In this document: in pieces, positions 49,982 to 57,596 of the stretch
How the letters are laid out: each line of letters opens with the position of its first letter
Numbering within the stretch: position 1 is the stretch's first letter
IMG/VR virus record: IMGVR_UViG_3300043395_001986
Location: 109,308-173,307 of that record
Direction: 5' to 3' (one strand)
From: a virus
DNA: 64,000 bases
The notes under the pieces: model-generated
The model's database searches: none
The model's input: only the letters and a program-made list of their open reading frames with translations
What the model was told of the DNA's origin: nothing
Position numbers and translations under genes: made by a program

Positions 49982-50145
49982 AGTTGTTCTATACACTTAA
50001 CACGCTTAGTAACAAAGCAAGGCACATAGAGTTACATAGAAGCATGGAGTAATTACCCAACGCTACATTCGGACTACAAATGTGATTAAGTTCAGACGTT
50101 GTAGAGAAAGAGATGTTAAGAGTAAACTTGCAAGTTAGAACAACT
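49982..50145 (+). ncRNA. Multi-branched structured RNA, 164 bases
   Basis: AGTTGTTCTA (49982-49991) pairs perfectly over 10 bp with TAGAACAACT (50136-50145). Nested inside are CTTAAC (49996-50001)/GTTAAG (50115-50120), GTAAC/GTTAC (~50010/50030), CAACG/CGTTG (~50058/50097), ACATT-cggactaca-AATGT (~50064-50082) and AACTT/AAGTT (~50124-50135). The nesting is consistent with one folded molecule. Confidence 0.65.
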
Positions 50146-50148
50146 AAT

Positions 50149-50220
50149 GGACTCATAGTTAAATGGATATAACTACTGCCTTCTAAGCAGTTATTGGTAG
50201 TTCGATTCTACCTGAGTCTA
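50149..50220 (+). tRNA. tRNA-Arg (TCT)
   Basis: Acceptor GGACTCA/TGAGTCT with a G-U first pair. The anticodon arm ACTGC-CTTCTAA-GCAGT gives TCT. T-arm GGTAG-TTCGATT-CTACC. It starts four bases after the multi-branched RNA. Confidence 0.93.
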
Positions 50221-50225
50221 CAAAT

Positions 50226-50299
50226 TGGGAAATAGCGCAGTCCGGTAGCGTACTTGGTTTGGGACCAAGGGGTCGCAGGTTCGAATCCTGTTTTCCCAA
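50226..50299 (+). tRNA. tRNA-Pro (TGG)
   Basis: Acceptor TGGGAAA/TTTCCCA is perfect. The anticodon arm CTTGG-TTTGGGA-CCAAG gives TGG. T-arm GCAGG-TTCGAAT-CCTGT. Confidence 0.94.
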
Positions 50300-50306
50300 C
50301 ATAATA

Positions 50307-50338
50307 TTTGGTAGTTTAAAAAAATTATCTTATATTTG
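50307..50338 (+). promoter_or_regulatory. Bacteroidota-type promoter for the third tRNA block
   Basis: TTTG (50307-50310), 20 bases, TATATTTG (50331-50338). tRNA-Leu starts at 50359. Confidence 0.82.
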
Positions 50339-50358
50339 TAAAAGTTATTTGATAAGCA

Positions 50359-50443
50359 GCCTTGGTGTTGGAATTGGTAGACAAGACAGACTTAAAATCT
50401 GTTTCGCTGAAAGCGAGTGCGGGTTCGATTCCCGCCTGAGGCA
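50359..50443 (+). tRNA. tRNA-Leu (TAA)
   Basis: Acceptor GCCTTGG/CTGAGGC with two G-U pairs. The anticodon arm ACAGA-CTTAAAA-TCTGT gives TAA. A long variable arm (TCGCTGAAAGCGA) fits leucine. T-arm GCGGG-TTCGATT-CCCGC. Confidence 0.94.
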
Positions 50444-50463
50444 CGGACGGAAAAACCAAAGTT

Positions 50464-50537
50464 GGGGAAGTAGCTCAGTTGGCTAGAGCATCTGCCTTGC
50501 ACGCAGAGGGTCATGGGTTCGACTCCCTTCTTCTCCA
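50464..50537 (+). tRNA. tRNA-Ala (TGC)
   Basis: Acceptor GGGGAAG/CTTCTCC with one G-U. The anticodon arm TCTGC-CTTGCAC-GCAGA gives TGC. T-loop TTCGACT, with one mismatch in the T-stem. Confidence 0.93.
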
Positions 50538-50543
50538 CAATAT

Positions 50544-50649
50544 GCCGGAGTGGCGGAAAGAGATGTGTACAATCTTGAGACGTTCCTATTCTAGAGTGGT
50601 GGGGTAACCGAAAAGGACCCCGTGAAGTTAACCAATACTTCCTCCGGCA
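50544..50649 (+). ncRNA. tRNA-like RNA with perfect acceptor stem but aberrant arms
   Basis: GCCGGAG (50544-50550) pairs perfectly with CTCCGGC (50642-50648), followed by A and CC. The 3'-proximal hairpin GAAGT/ACTTC sits where a T-arm should be, but its eight-base loop (TAACCAAT) lacks the TTCGA consensus. A GGGG/CCCC variable-like hairpin (50601-50621) precedes it. No standard anticodon arm can be drawn. It may be a degenerate class II tRNA or a tRNA mimic. Confidence 0.6.
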
Positions 50650-50709
50650 CCTTATGGGCTTTGGTGATATAGCCATAAAGAGAGATAGATGTTTCTCATT
50701 CACTAAAAT

Positions 50710-50740
50710 AGGTAGGTGTTTCCACCACCTGCTTATTTTT
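50710..50740 (+). terminator. Terminator-like hairpin before tRNA-Met
   Basis: AGGT-A-GGTG (50710-50718) pairs with CACCACCT (50723-50730) with one bulged A and loop TTTC. TTATTTTT follows after GC. Confidence 0.6.
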
Positions 50741-50743
50741 ATT

Positions 50744-50818
50744 GGACCTGTAGCTCAGTTGGTTAGTAGCACCTGACTCATAATCAGGGGGTCATAGGTT
50801 CAAGTCCTATCGGGTCCA
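50744..50818 (+). tRNA. tRNA-Met elongator or tRNA-Ile2 (CAT)
   Basis: Acceptor GGACCTG/CGGGTCC. The anticodon arm CCTGA-CTCATAA-TCAGG gives CAT. The first acceptor pair is G-C, so it is not the initiator. An Ile tRNA with lysidine-modified C34 would look the same at the anticodon. T-loop TTCAAGT. Confidence 0.92.
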
Positions 50819-50847
50819 CAAATTATTAAAATTTAAAACATAAAACT

Positions 50848-51123
50848 ATGGAATTTTTTGGTTATTATTATTTGATTTGTTTGGTGTATTGTTTGTATAT
50901 GTCATTCAAAAAATGGAACAGAGATGTTAAAACAGGTGGGTTAGGTATTTCACCTGGTTTAGACACAATGGCTATGTTGATTATGTGTTGGGCATTGGCT
51001 CCAATTGATATATTTTTGACATGGGTTAGGGTCTATAAAGAAGCAGAAGAAGCTAGAAGAAATCAAAGTAAATTTGAAATGGATACTAAAGATTTCGAAA
51101 AAGAAAAAGGTAATATCTATTAA
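50848..51123 (+). CDS. Small membrane protein embedded in the tRNA island
   Basis: The 91-residue product has two hydrophobic segments ([18 protein letters not shown] and [20 protein letters not shown]) and a charged C-terminal helix ([20 protein letters not shown]). It lies between tRNA-Met and tRNA-Ser and probably uses the same transcript. It is inner-membrane located. No family is recognised. Confidence 0.7.
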   Translation: MEFFGYYYLICLVYCLYMSFKKWNRDVKTGGLGISPGLDTMAMLIMCWALAPIDIFLTWVRVYKEAEEARRNQSKFEMDTKDFEKEKGNIY

Positions 51124-51130
51124 TATAACA

Positions 51131-51215
51131 GGAGAGATGGCAGAGTGGTTGAATGCACCGGTCTTGAAAACCGGCATACTGAAAGGTATCTGGGGTTCGA
51201 ATCCCTGTCTCTCCG
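51131..51215 (+). tRNA. tRNA-Ser (TGA)
   Basis: Acceptor GGAGAGA/TCTCTCC. The anticodon arm CCGGT-CTTGAAA-ACCGG gives TGA. A long variable arm (CATACTGAAAGGTATC) is present. T-arm TGGGG-TTCGAAT-CCCTG. Confidence 0.95.
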
Positions 51216-51224
51216 CAAATTTGG

Positions 51225-51305
51225 AGCACGAAGAACTAACATAATCGGAGTGCTTAACCCATAAGTTGATTAAATTCAATTATAAGGTTTCCAGTGAGTT
51301 AGTTC
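51225..51305 (+). ncRNA. Pseudoknotted structured RNA after tRNA-Ser
   Basis: AGCAC (51225-51229) pairs with GTGCT (51250-51254), while GAACTAAC (51233-51240) pairs with GTTAGTTC (51298-51305); the two cross. Inside, AACC/GGTT (~51256/51286) and TTGA/TCAA (~51264) form a stacked hairpin. About 81 bases. No tRNA consensus is visible. Confidence 0.6.
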
Positions 51306-51311
51306 AAAAAT

Positions 51312-51468
51312 TGTAAGGTGGTGAAATTGTGCACACATCGGCAGACACACCCACTCGTCTCGTGGGCGCTGAGTTTGAAATAGGTAAATGAATATGGGTT
51401 GACCACAAAGCCGGCTATTTTGTTCTTTACTGAATCACAGCATGAAGGTTCGATTCCTTCCCTTACAG
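51312..51468 (+). ncRNA. tRNA-like RNA with an insertion of about 80 bases
   Basis: TGTAAGG (51312-51318) pairs with CCTTACA (51461-51467), discriminator G, then CC. A canonical T-arm (GAAGG-TTCGATT-CCTTC) is present and the 5' part reads like a class II tRNA D-arm. The CCCAC-TCGTCTC-GTGGG hairpin would be the anticodon arm but has C instead of T at position 33. Between it and the T-arm lie about 80 bases with AAATAG/CTATTT and GTAAA/TTTAC pairs that cross. It could be an intron-bearing tRNA or a tRNA-like RNA. Confidence 0.6.
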
Positions 51469-51484
51469 CCAAAATACTATATTT

Positions 51485-52051
51485 ATGAGTATGAGAATTA
51501 AACTATTTGTTGCATTACCAAGTGAGTTTCCAATAGAAAAAGCACCATTAGGAGTAGATGTTATTTATACAGGAGTTGGTAAAATAAACGCAGCAATTAA
51601 AGCTACTCAAACATTAGAAAATTTATCACCAGCAGATACTATTGTTATTAATTATGGAAGTGCAGGTGGACATATCACTATGATTAATAGTTTGTTTAAA
51701 TGTAAAAACTTTGTCCAAAGGGATATGGATGCAAGACCATTTGCTAAAAAAACAATTACACCATTTGATGAAGTTGTTTGGAATAAATTAAATTTAGTAA
51801 ATGATTCAATTGATTTTAACGGATTAGGATATCATACTTGTCATACACAAGACCGATTTGAAACATCACCAAATAGAATTTCCGATATGGAAGCATACTC
51901 AATCGCAAAAGTATGTAAGATTTATGGATTTGATTTTACAGCATACAAATATATAAGTGATAGTGGTAATCACAAAGATTGGTCAGAAAATCACAATAAA
52001 GGGATTGAATTATTTTTAGAACAATTAAAAAAAGATTTTAAAATAGGATAA
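51485..52051 (+). CDS. Nucleoside phosphorylase/hydrolase-like protein
   Basis: The 188-residue product is small for the PNP/UDP phosphorylase-like (MTAN) fold, but contains VIYTGVGKINAAIKATQTL then the NYGSAGGH turn and SDMEAYSIAKVCKIYGFDF, where D-M-E-A is the ribose/base-contacting block in MTA/SAH nucleosidases. It may cleave a nucleoside N-glycosidic bond. It follows the RNA island and overlaps the next gene by one base. A role in methylation by-product recycling, with two methyltransferases in the window, is possible but unproven. Confidence 0.7.
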   Translation: MSMRIKLFVALPSEFPIEKAPLGVDVIYTGVGKINAAIKATQTLENLSPADTIVINYGSAGGHITMINSLFKCKNFVQRDMDARPFAKKTITPFDEVVWNKLNLVNDSIDFNGLGYHTCHTQDRFETSPNRISDMEAYSIAKVCKIYGFDFTAYKYISDSGNHKDWSENHNKGIELFLEQLKKDFKIG

Positions 52052-53262
52052 TGGTTATAGAATACAACTTAAATGAAAGTTACGAAGGTGGTTTAAATTT
52101 TTTTGTTTATCAACAAAATTGTTGCACAAGAGAGGAAGCAATGTATTTTTTATTAAGTAATAATTTTGAACTTAATAAAGATTTTGTAATGCAAGACAAT
52201 ATACATCATTACAAAAAAATAGGTCTAAAATTAAATACGGAAGATTATATTAATCTTATATGGGTATCTAGAAATCAAGATAGTATTTCAAATTATGCAG
52301 CCGAAGGAATACATTTCATAAATGTATATGATTACAATCCGGCAGTTAGAGAAGGATTAGAAAAATATGCAGTTTCATCCGATAAACATGTTTATATAAT
52401 AAATTCTACATACGGCGAAGGTGGATGTATCTATGAAGATATTATGAAAATATATTCGGATAGAAATTTGAGAGGATACCATGCAACTGATAAAGTACAC
52501 TATAAAGATACACCTGGATTTATATATGATTTCGGCCTAACCGCTAGAAGATTTTTTGCATCTTCTGTACTACATAAATTACCAAAGCATGTTTTTGATG
52601 CAAAAGATAAATCTAAAAGATTTATTTTCTCTATGAGAAAAATATCATTTCAATGGAGACAAGCATTTTACAAAGTTTTAATCAAACACAAGGCATTAAA
52701 TAATCCAAAGTTTTTGGTTACTATGGCTAATATGGTGGATGATAATAAACGATATATGGACTCAAGATTTACAATGATTGATGAAACATATGGTGGGTTT
52801 TCGTTCCCAAATAATCAGGTTAAAGAAGCATGTTGGATTAAAAAATTAAGAGATGTTGAGTTTATGGGTAGAATTGATGCGGTTTTTGAATCAAATAACA
52901 TCCCACCAAATGAAACTAAAATACCAGATGGTAATTTCTTAACTGAAAAAACTTTTAATTATCTATTTAACGAATTACCATTCTTATATGTTTCAAATCA
53001 TTGTCATTTAATTCTTAAAAATGCAAAATTAGATGATTATTCGGAAGTATGGGGATTAGATTTTAATCATCCAGATTTTAATAATCATGTTTTGGATAGA
53101 ATAGATGAATTATGTAATTTATCTGATGAAGAGTTTGAAGAAGTAGTTGCTAAAGCAGAAATTGTTGCAACTAAAAATTATAAAAGATTTTTGGAATTAG
53201 TTTCCGAAGACCCGTTACCTAAATTTATACGATTATACAATGGTGAAGCATTTAATAACTAG
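52051..53262 (+). CDS. Unknown protein with a C-terminal TEKTF block
   Basis: In this 403-residue protein the C-terminal half contains GNFLTEKTFNYLFNELPFLY then HLILKNAKLDDYSEVWG. This resembles a block found in unnamed phage proteins that share features with glycosyltransferases (TEKT...PF). The N-terminal half has no recognised motif. It shares one base with the upstream gene's stop and overlaps the SGNH-like gene by 23 bases, so the three are one operon. A sugar-transfer role is only a suggestion. Confidence 0.55.
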   Translation: MVIEYNLNESYEGGLNFFVYQQNCCTREEAMYFLLSNNFELNKDFVMQDNIHHYKKIGLKLNTEDYINLIWVSRNQDSISNYAAEGIHFINVYDYNPAVREGLEKYAVSSDKHVYIINSTYGEGGCIYEDIMKIYSDRNLRGYHATDKVHYKDTPGFIYDFGLTARRFFASSVLHKLPKHVFDAKDKSKRFIFSMRKISFQWRQAFYKVLIKHKALNNPKFLVTMANMVDDNKRYMDSRFTMIDETYGGFSFPNNQVKEACWIKKLRDVEFMGRIDAVFESNNIPPNETKIPDGNFLTEKTFNYLFNELPFLYVSNHCHLILKNAKLDDYSEVWGLDFNHPDFNNHVLDRIDELCNLSDEEFEEVVAKAEIVATKNYKRFLELVSEDPLPKFIRLYNGEAFNN

Positions 53263-54283
53263 TGGGTGTTCATTTACTCGTTTAAAGCATCCATATGTTG
53301 GAAGTGATATACATAAAAGAAATTCAGCTAAAGAAGATACTGAAACATATTATACATATGCTCATCATTTAGCTAAAAAATATAATTTAGAATTACATAA
53401 CGAAGGATTTCCAACATTTGATAATGGTGGAATTGTTAATACAATTATACAAAGAGTTAATAAGCTATTAAAGAATGGAATAGCAACTGATGAAATTTTT
53501 GTGATTGCTCAATTCACAACTTCTGTTAGATATTCATTTTTAGTAGATAAGAATTTAAGTATATTAAGAGATTATGATGTTTCAAAAGTAGGTATAGGAC
53601 ATACTGCTAATTATTTAGATGAAGGGCAATCTTATTATGATAATGGATATGCTTTTTTAGGAAGTGGGTCACCACCATTACAAAACCAAGCTCAAAATAG
53701 ATTTAATAAAATATATGATGGTTTATTAGATGAAACGAATGCAACATTTTTAATGATAAAAAACATACATCATCTGCAAACATTTCTAAAATCAAAAGGA
53801 ATTAAATATGTTTGCTTTTTTATGTTAAATCAATTAGTTGATAACTCATATTATCCATTCAATCATCATAGAGATTTTAAATATTATAATGAAAATTGGA
53901 GCGATTTAAAATTTGGAGAATTGGCTTCTAAAAAATTCATACCATACAATAGAGAAAATACAGAAATTTGGAATAATTTCAATAATCAATATTGGAAAAT
54001 ATTTTTAGATGATATTGATTTTGGACCATTTTGGTTTTTTAATAATGAAGCAACAAAATATTCTGGAGTATTCGAATGGTCTTTTTCTAAATTTAATAAA
54101 GATGAATTGTTGTATACTTGGCACGAAGAAGAAAGTTCAGAATGTAAAACAAAAGATGAATTAATTAATTGGTTAAATAAAGTAGGATTTCAGGGGTATC
54201 ACCCATCGGCAGAATTGTGGAAAATATTTGTAGAAGAAGAATTAATACCACATATAAATAAAACACATCCTAATATTTTTTAA
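53240..54283 (+). CDS. SGNH-like protein, copy 3
   Basis: The 347-residue protein starts MVKHLITSGCSFTRLKHPYV, where G-C-S-F-T matches SGNH block I with S11 as nucleophile. Near the C-terminus QGYHPSAELWKIFVEE gives the His block, and EIFVIAQFTTSVRYSFLV resembles IFVLVQFTTPTRF of the copy at 40806, so the two are probably related. A large insertion fills the middle. The substrate is unknown. It overlaps the previous gene by 23 bases. Confidence 0.65.
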   Translation: MVKHLITSGCSFTRLKHPYVGSDIHKRNSAKEDTETYYTYAHHLAKKYNLELHNEGFPTFDNGGIVNTIIQRVNKLLKNGIATDEIFVIAQFTTSVRYSFLVDKNLSILRDYDVSKVGIGHTANYLDEGQSYYDNGYAFLGSGSPPLQNQAQNRFNKIYDGLLDETNATFLMIKNIHHLQTFLKSKGIKYVCFFMLNQLVDNSYYPFNHHRDFKYYNENWSDLKFGELASKKFIPYNRENTEIWNNFNNQYWKIFLDDIDFGPFWFFNNEATKYSGVFEWSFSKFNKDELLYTWHEEESSECKTKDELINWLNKVGFQGYHPSAELWKIFVEEELIPHINKTHPNIF

Positions 54284-54299
54284 TTCGGATTTTTTTTAG

Positions 54300-54307
54300 T
54301 ATATTTG
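54300..54307 (+). promoter_or_regulatory. TATATTTG promoter element before DNA polymerase
   Basis: A perfect -7 element; the -33 region at ~54277 is T-rich without a clear TTTG. The ATG at 54314 is seven bases after the final G, so the leader would be very short. Confidence 0.6.
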
Positions 54308-54313
54308 TTATAT

Positions 54314-56836
54314 ATGTATCAAAACGTTTATTATCAACGAGAAAGAAATCTTGTTCACTTATGGGATGACAAATTAGGTTACACTACATTTCGTTATCAA
54401 CCATACGCATTTCAAAAAAACCCAATGGGTGACCATACTACAATGTATGGTGATAGAGTTTCAAAGTTAACAAAGTTTCAAAAAGATGATCCAGATTTAT
54501 TTGAAGCAGATGTTCCCGAAACAACTCGTATATTAGTAGATGCCTATTATGATTCTGATTTACCATCGGAAGGTCATATTGTATTGACTTTTGATATTGA
54601 GGTTGAGATGATAACAGGTCTACCAAATACAGAAAAAGCTGAAAATGAAATTACTGCAATTGCTTTACATGATTCTGCTACCGATGAATATTATGCATTA
54701 GTTTTAGATAAAGAAGGCAAAATAAAACAAAATGTTTCTAAACAAAATAATAGGACAGTTAAAACATTTAGAAGCGAAAAAGAACTTTTAAGTGATTTTG
54801 TCACTTTGTATGAACACATAAATCCAACTATCATAACAGGTTGGAATATTGATTTCTTTGATGTTCCATATCTTTATAATCGCCTAAAAAACTTATTTGG
54901 ACCAACATACGCAAATAGATTATCACCAATAGGTGAATGTTTCTATTCACCATATAGAAAAAGATGGTCTTTTGCAGGAGTTTCTTCTTTGGATTATATT
55001 AATTTATATAAAAATTATAACTATGGGTTAGAACCATCTTATACTTTGAATTATATTGCAAAGAAGGAATTGGGTAGAGAGAAAATTGCATATGAGGGAA
55101 GTTTAGATGACCTATTTAGAGAAGATATTGAAAAGTTTATTGAGTATAATATTGTGGATGTTGAATTGGTTGTTGAATTAGATAGAAAATTACAATTCAT
55201 TGACCTTTGTAGAGGTATCTGCCACGCTGGTCATGTTCCATACGAAGATTTTGTTTATTCTTCAAAATATTTAGAAGGAGCATGTATGACCTACCTTAAA
55301 AGAAAGGGATTAGTTGCACCAAATAAACCAGCTGATAGGAAAGAAAGAATGCAAGAAATCAATGATAATAATCAAGAAAAGTTTATTGGTGCATATGTGA
55401 AAGACCCTATACCTGGAAAATATGATTGGTTATATGACTTGGATTTGACATCACTATATCCATCAATCATTATGACTCTTAATATTTCACCGGAAACAAA
55501 GGTGGGTAAGATTAGAGGATTTGATATGGAAGGGTGGGTTAAAGGAACAACAAACGAATATGAGGTAGAAAATTCGGATTTAGTTTATACACATGAAGAG
55601 TTGAAAGAATTATTGAATGACAATAATATGGCAATCTCTTCTAATGGAGTATTATATAATCAGGATAAACCAGGATTAATTCCTGATATCCTAAATTTAT
55701 GGTTCTCTCAACGTGTGGAGTTCCGTAAATTAGAAAAACAATATGGAAAAGAAGGCAACAAACAACAGCATGCTTTTTATGCAAAAAGACAGCTCGTTCA
55801 AAAAATTCTTCTTAACTCAATGTATGGTGTATTGGGACTTCCTGCTTTCCGTTTCTATGATGTGGATAATGCAGAAGCCGTTACAACAACAGGACAGACA
55901 GTTATTAAGAACACTGCTAAAATGGCAAACATCAAGTATAACAAAGAGCTTGGAACAAATGAAGATTACAACATTTATATTGATACGGATTCTGTATTCT
56001 TTTCTGCGTTACCACTTGTTAAACATCGCTTTCCAAATTGGGAAAGTTTTACGGATAGTGAATTAGCTATAAAAATTGATGAAATAGCAGGTGAAGTTCA
56101 AGAATTTCTCAATAAGTTCTACGATTTGATGGCAGATAAAATGTTTAATGTAAAAAAACATAGATTTGAAATCAAAAAGGAATATATCAGTAAAGCTGGT
56201 ATTTGGATTGCAAAGAAACGATATGCACAATGGATTATCGCAGCGAATGGATTACCTGTTGATAAATTGGATGTTAAAGGATTGGATGTAGTTCGTTCAT
56301 CATTCCCCAAAGCATTTCAGGACTTTATGGCTAGAGTATTGAGAGATATTCTTATGGGTAAGAAACAAAGTGATGTTGATGATGAAATTTTAGAATTTAA
56401 AAAGAACATTGTTAATTTACCAATTGAGCATATCGCCAAAGGAAGTGCCGTAAAAGAAATTAGTAAATATGATAAAAAGAGTAGTAAGTTGAATTTAGCT
56501 GAATTTGAGAAATCAACTCCTGCGCATGTTAAAGCAGCTATTGCATATAATCGTTTACTTAAATTTTACGATTGTCCTTTTAAATATGAACCATTAAGAG
56601 ATGGTGATAAAACAAAATGGGTATATCTGAAAGCAAATCCTCTAAATTTAGATGGATGTGCGTTTAAAGGATATGATGACCCTAAAGAAATTAAAGATTT
56701 TATAACCCAATATATTGATTATGATAGAATCTTTGAAGCCGAATTGGAAAGTAAGTTGGATGATTTCTATTCTGCATTGGGTTGGGAGAAAGTAACCGCT
56801 GAAACAAAAAAAGCGGCAGAATTTTTTTCTTTTTAG
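54314..56836 (+). CDS. Family-B DNA polymerase (T4 gp43-like)
   Basis: The ATG at 54314 is preferred over a TTG at 54305, which overlaps the promoter element. The 840-residue product has exonuclease motifs TFDIEVEM (D94, E96), TGWNIDFFDVPYL (175-187) and YNIVDVELV (278-286). It also has polymerase motif A DLDLTSLYPSI (375-385), motif B KILLNSMYGVLG (~497-508) and motif C YIDTDS (555-560). It should be the proofreading replicase of the phage fork, working with the clamp encoded next. The gene is a single uninterrupted frame, unlike the split gp43 genes of some T4-like phages. Confidence 0.95.
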   Translation: MYQNVYYQRERNLVHLWDDKLGYTTFRYQPYAFQKNPMGDHTTMYGDRVSKLTKFQKDDPDLFEADVPETTRILVDAYYDSDLPSEGHIVLTFDIEVEMITGLPNTEKAENEITAIALHDSATDEYYALVLDKEGKIKQNVSKQNNRTVKTFRSEKELLSDFVTLYEHINPTIITGWNIDFFDVPYLYNRLKNLFGPTYANRLSPIGECFYSPYRKRWSFAGVSSLDYINLYKNYNYGLEPSYTLNYIAKKELGREKIAYEGSLDDLFREDIEKFIEYNIVDVELVVELDRKLQFIDLCRGICHAGHVPYEDFVYSSKYLEGACMTYLKRKGLVAPNKPADRKERMQEINDNNQEKFIGAYVKDPIPGKYDWLYDLDLTSLYPSIIMTLNISPETKVGKIRGFDMEGWVKGTTNEYEVENSDLVYTHEELKELLNDNNMAISSNGVLYNQDKPGLIPDILNLWFSQRVEFRKLEKQYGKEGNKQQHAFYAKRQLVQKILLNSMYGVLGLPAFRFYDVDNAEAVTTTGQTVIKNTAKMANIKYNKELGTNEDYNIYIDTDSVFFSALPLVKHRFPNWESFTDSELAIKIDEIAGEVQEFLNKFYDLMADKMFNVKKHRFEIKKEYISKAGIWIAKKRYAQWIIAANGLPVDKLDVKGLDVVRSSFPKAFQDFMARVLRDILMGKKQSDVDDEILEFKKNIVNLPIEHIAKGSAVKEISKYDKKSSKLNLAEFEKSTPAHVKAAIAYNRLLKFYDCPFKYEPLRDGDKTKWVYLKANPLNLDGCAFKGYDDPKEIKDFITQYIDYDRIFEAELESKLDDFYSALGWEKVTAETKKAAEFFSF

Positions 56837-56848
56837 AAAAAAGTTTCG

Positions 56849-56856
56849 TATATTTG
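56849..56856 (+). promoter_or_regulatory. TATATTTG promoter element before the sliding clamp
   Basis: The -7 element is perfect and the -33 region is T-rich but lacks TTTG. The ATG is 21 bases downstream, at 56877. Confidence 0.55.
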
Positions 56857-56876
56857 TAAAAATTAAAACTTAAAAT

Positions 56877-57596
56877 ATGAACAAAACAAGAATTACAAGA
56901 TTTATCCAAAAGTATAATTTGGCTGGATTAGTAGAATCAGTTGCTTGGAAAGCAGGTGATAACAAATTAGTTACTCGTTTTATCTCCGATGATAAGACAG
57001 TATTAGGTGAAATTGAATTGGATAACTTTTCATTCACATCTCCGGAATTAGGAGTTTACACTACATCTACTTTATCAAAATTGCTTTCAGTAGCAGGTGA
57101 AGATGTTGAATTAGATGTACAAGAAGTTGATGGTAAAGCAATCAATTTATTTGTTAAAAGTGATGACACAAAGTTACAATTTCAGTTAGCTGATTTGGCG
57201 GTTATTCCAAATGTACCTGACTTGAAAAAACTTCCTAATTTTGATATCCAAATCAATTTTGACGGAAAATTTATTGACAAATTCATCAAAGCCAAAAACG
57301 CATTGAGTGATGTTGATACATTCACTGTCTTAACAGAAAAGGGTGAATTGAAAGTTGTATTAGGGTACTCAAATGTAAACTCTAATAGAGCTATATTTTC
57401 TGTTCAAAAAGATTTCGCAACAGAGATTAAACCAATTTCTTTTTCAGCAAAATACTTTAAAGAAATTCTTACTGCAAACAAAGAAGCAACTTCGGTTGTA
57501 TTAAATGTATCAACATCTGGTTTAGCACACGCTGAATTTAAAGTTGATGACTTTACTTCAAAATATTATTTAGTTGAAGTACAATTGACAGCGTAA
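56877..57596 (+). CDS. DNA polymerase sliding clamp (T4 gp45-like)
   Basis: The 239-residue protein has the two-domain beta-rich layout of gp45-type clamps. Segments such as VVLGYSNVNSNRAIFSVQKD and SFSAKYFKEILTANKEAT sit where gp45 has its second domain. It should form a trimeric ring that tethers the gp43-like polymerase. Its gene follows the polymerase, and the clamp loader genes are 3 kb downstream. The stop overlaps the start of the methyltransferase gene by one base (TAATG). Confidence 0.85.
   Translation: MNKTRITRFIQKYNLAGLVESVAWKAGDNKLVTRFISDDKTVLGEIELDNFSFTSPELGVYTTSTLSKLLSVAGEDVELDVQEVDGKAINLFVKSDDTKLQFQLADLAVIPNVPDLKKLPNFDIQINFDGKFIDKFIKAKNALSDVDTFTVLTEKGELKVVLGYSNVNSNRAIFSVQKDFATEIKPISFSAKYFKEILTANKEATSVVLNVSTSGLAHAEFKVDDFTSKYYLVEVQLTA

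Noticed and set aside
50392-50703. - strand 103-codon frame over tRNA-Leu and tRNA-Ala
   Set aside because: It is again an antisense reading of tRNAs and a tRNA-like RNA.
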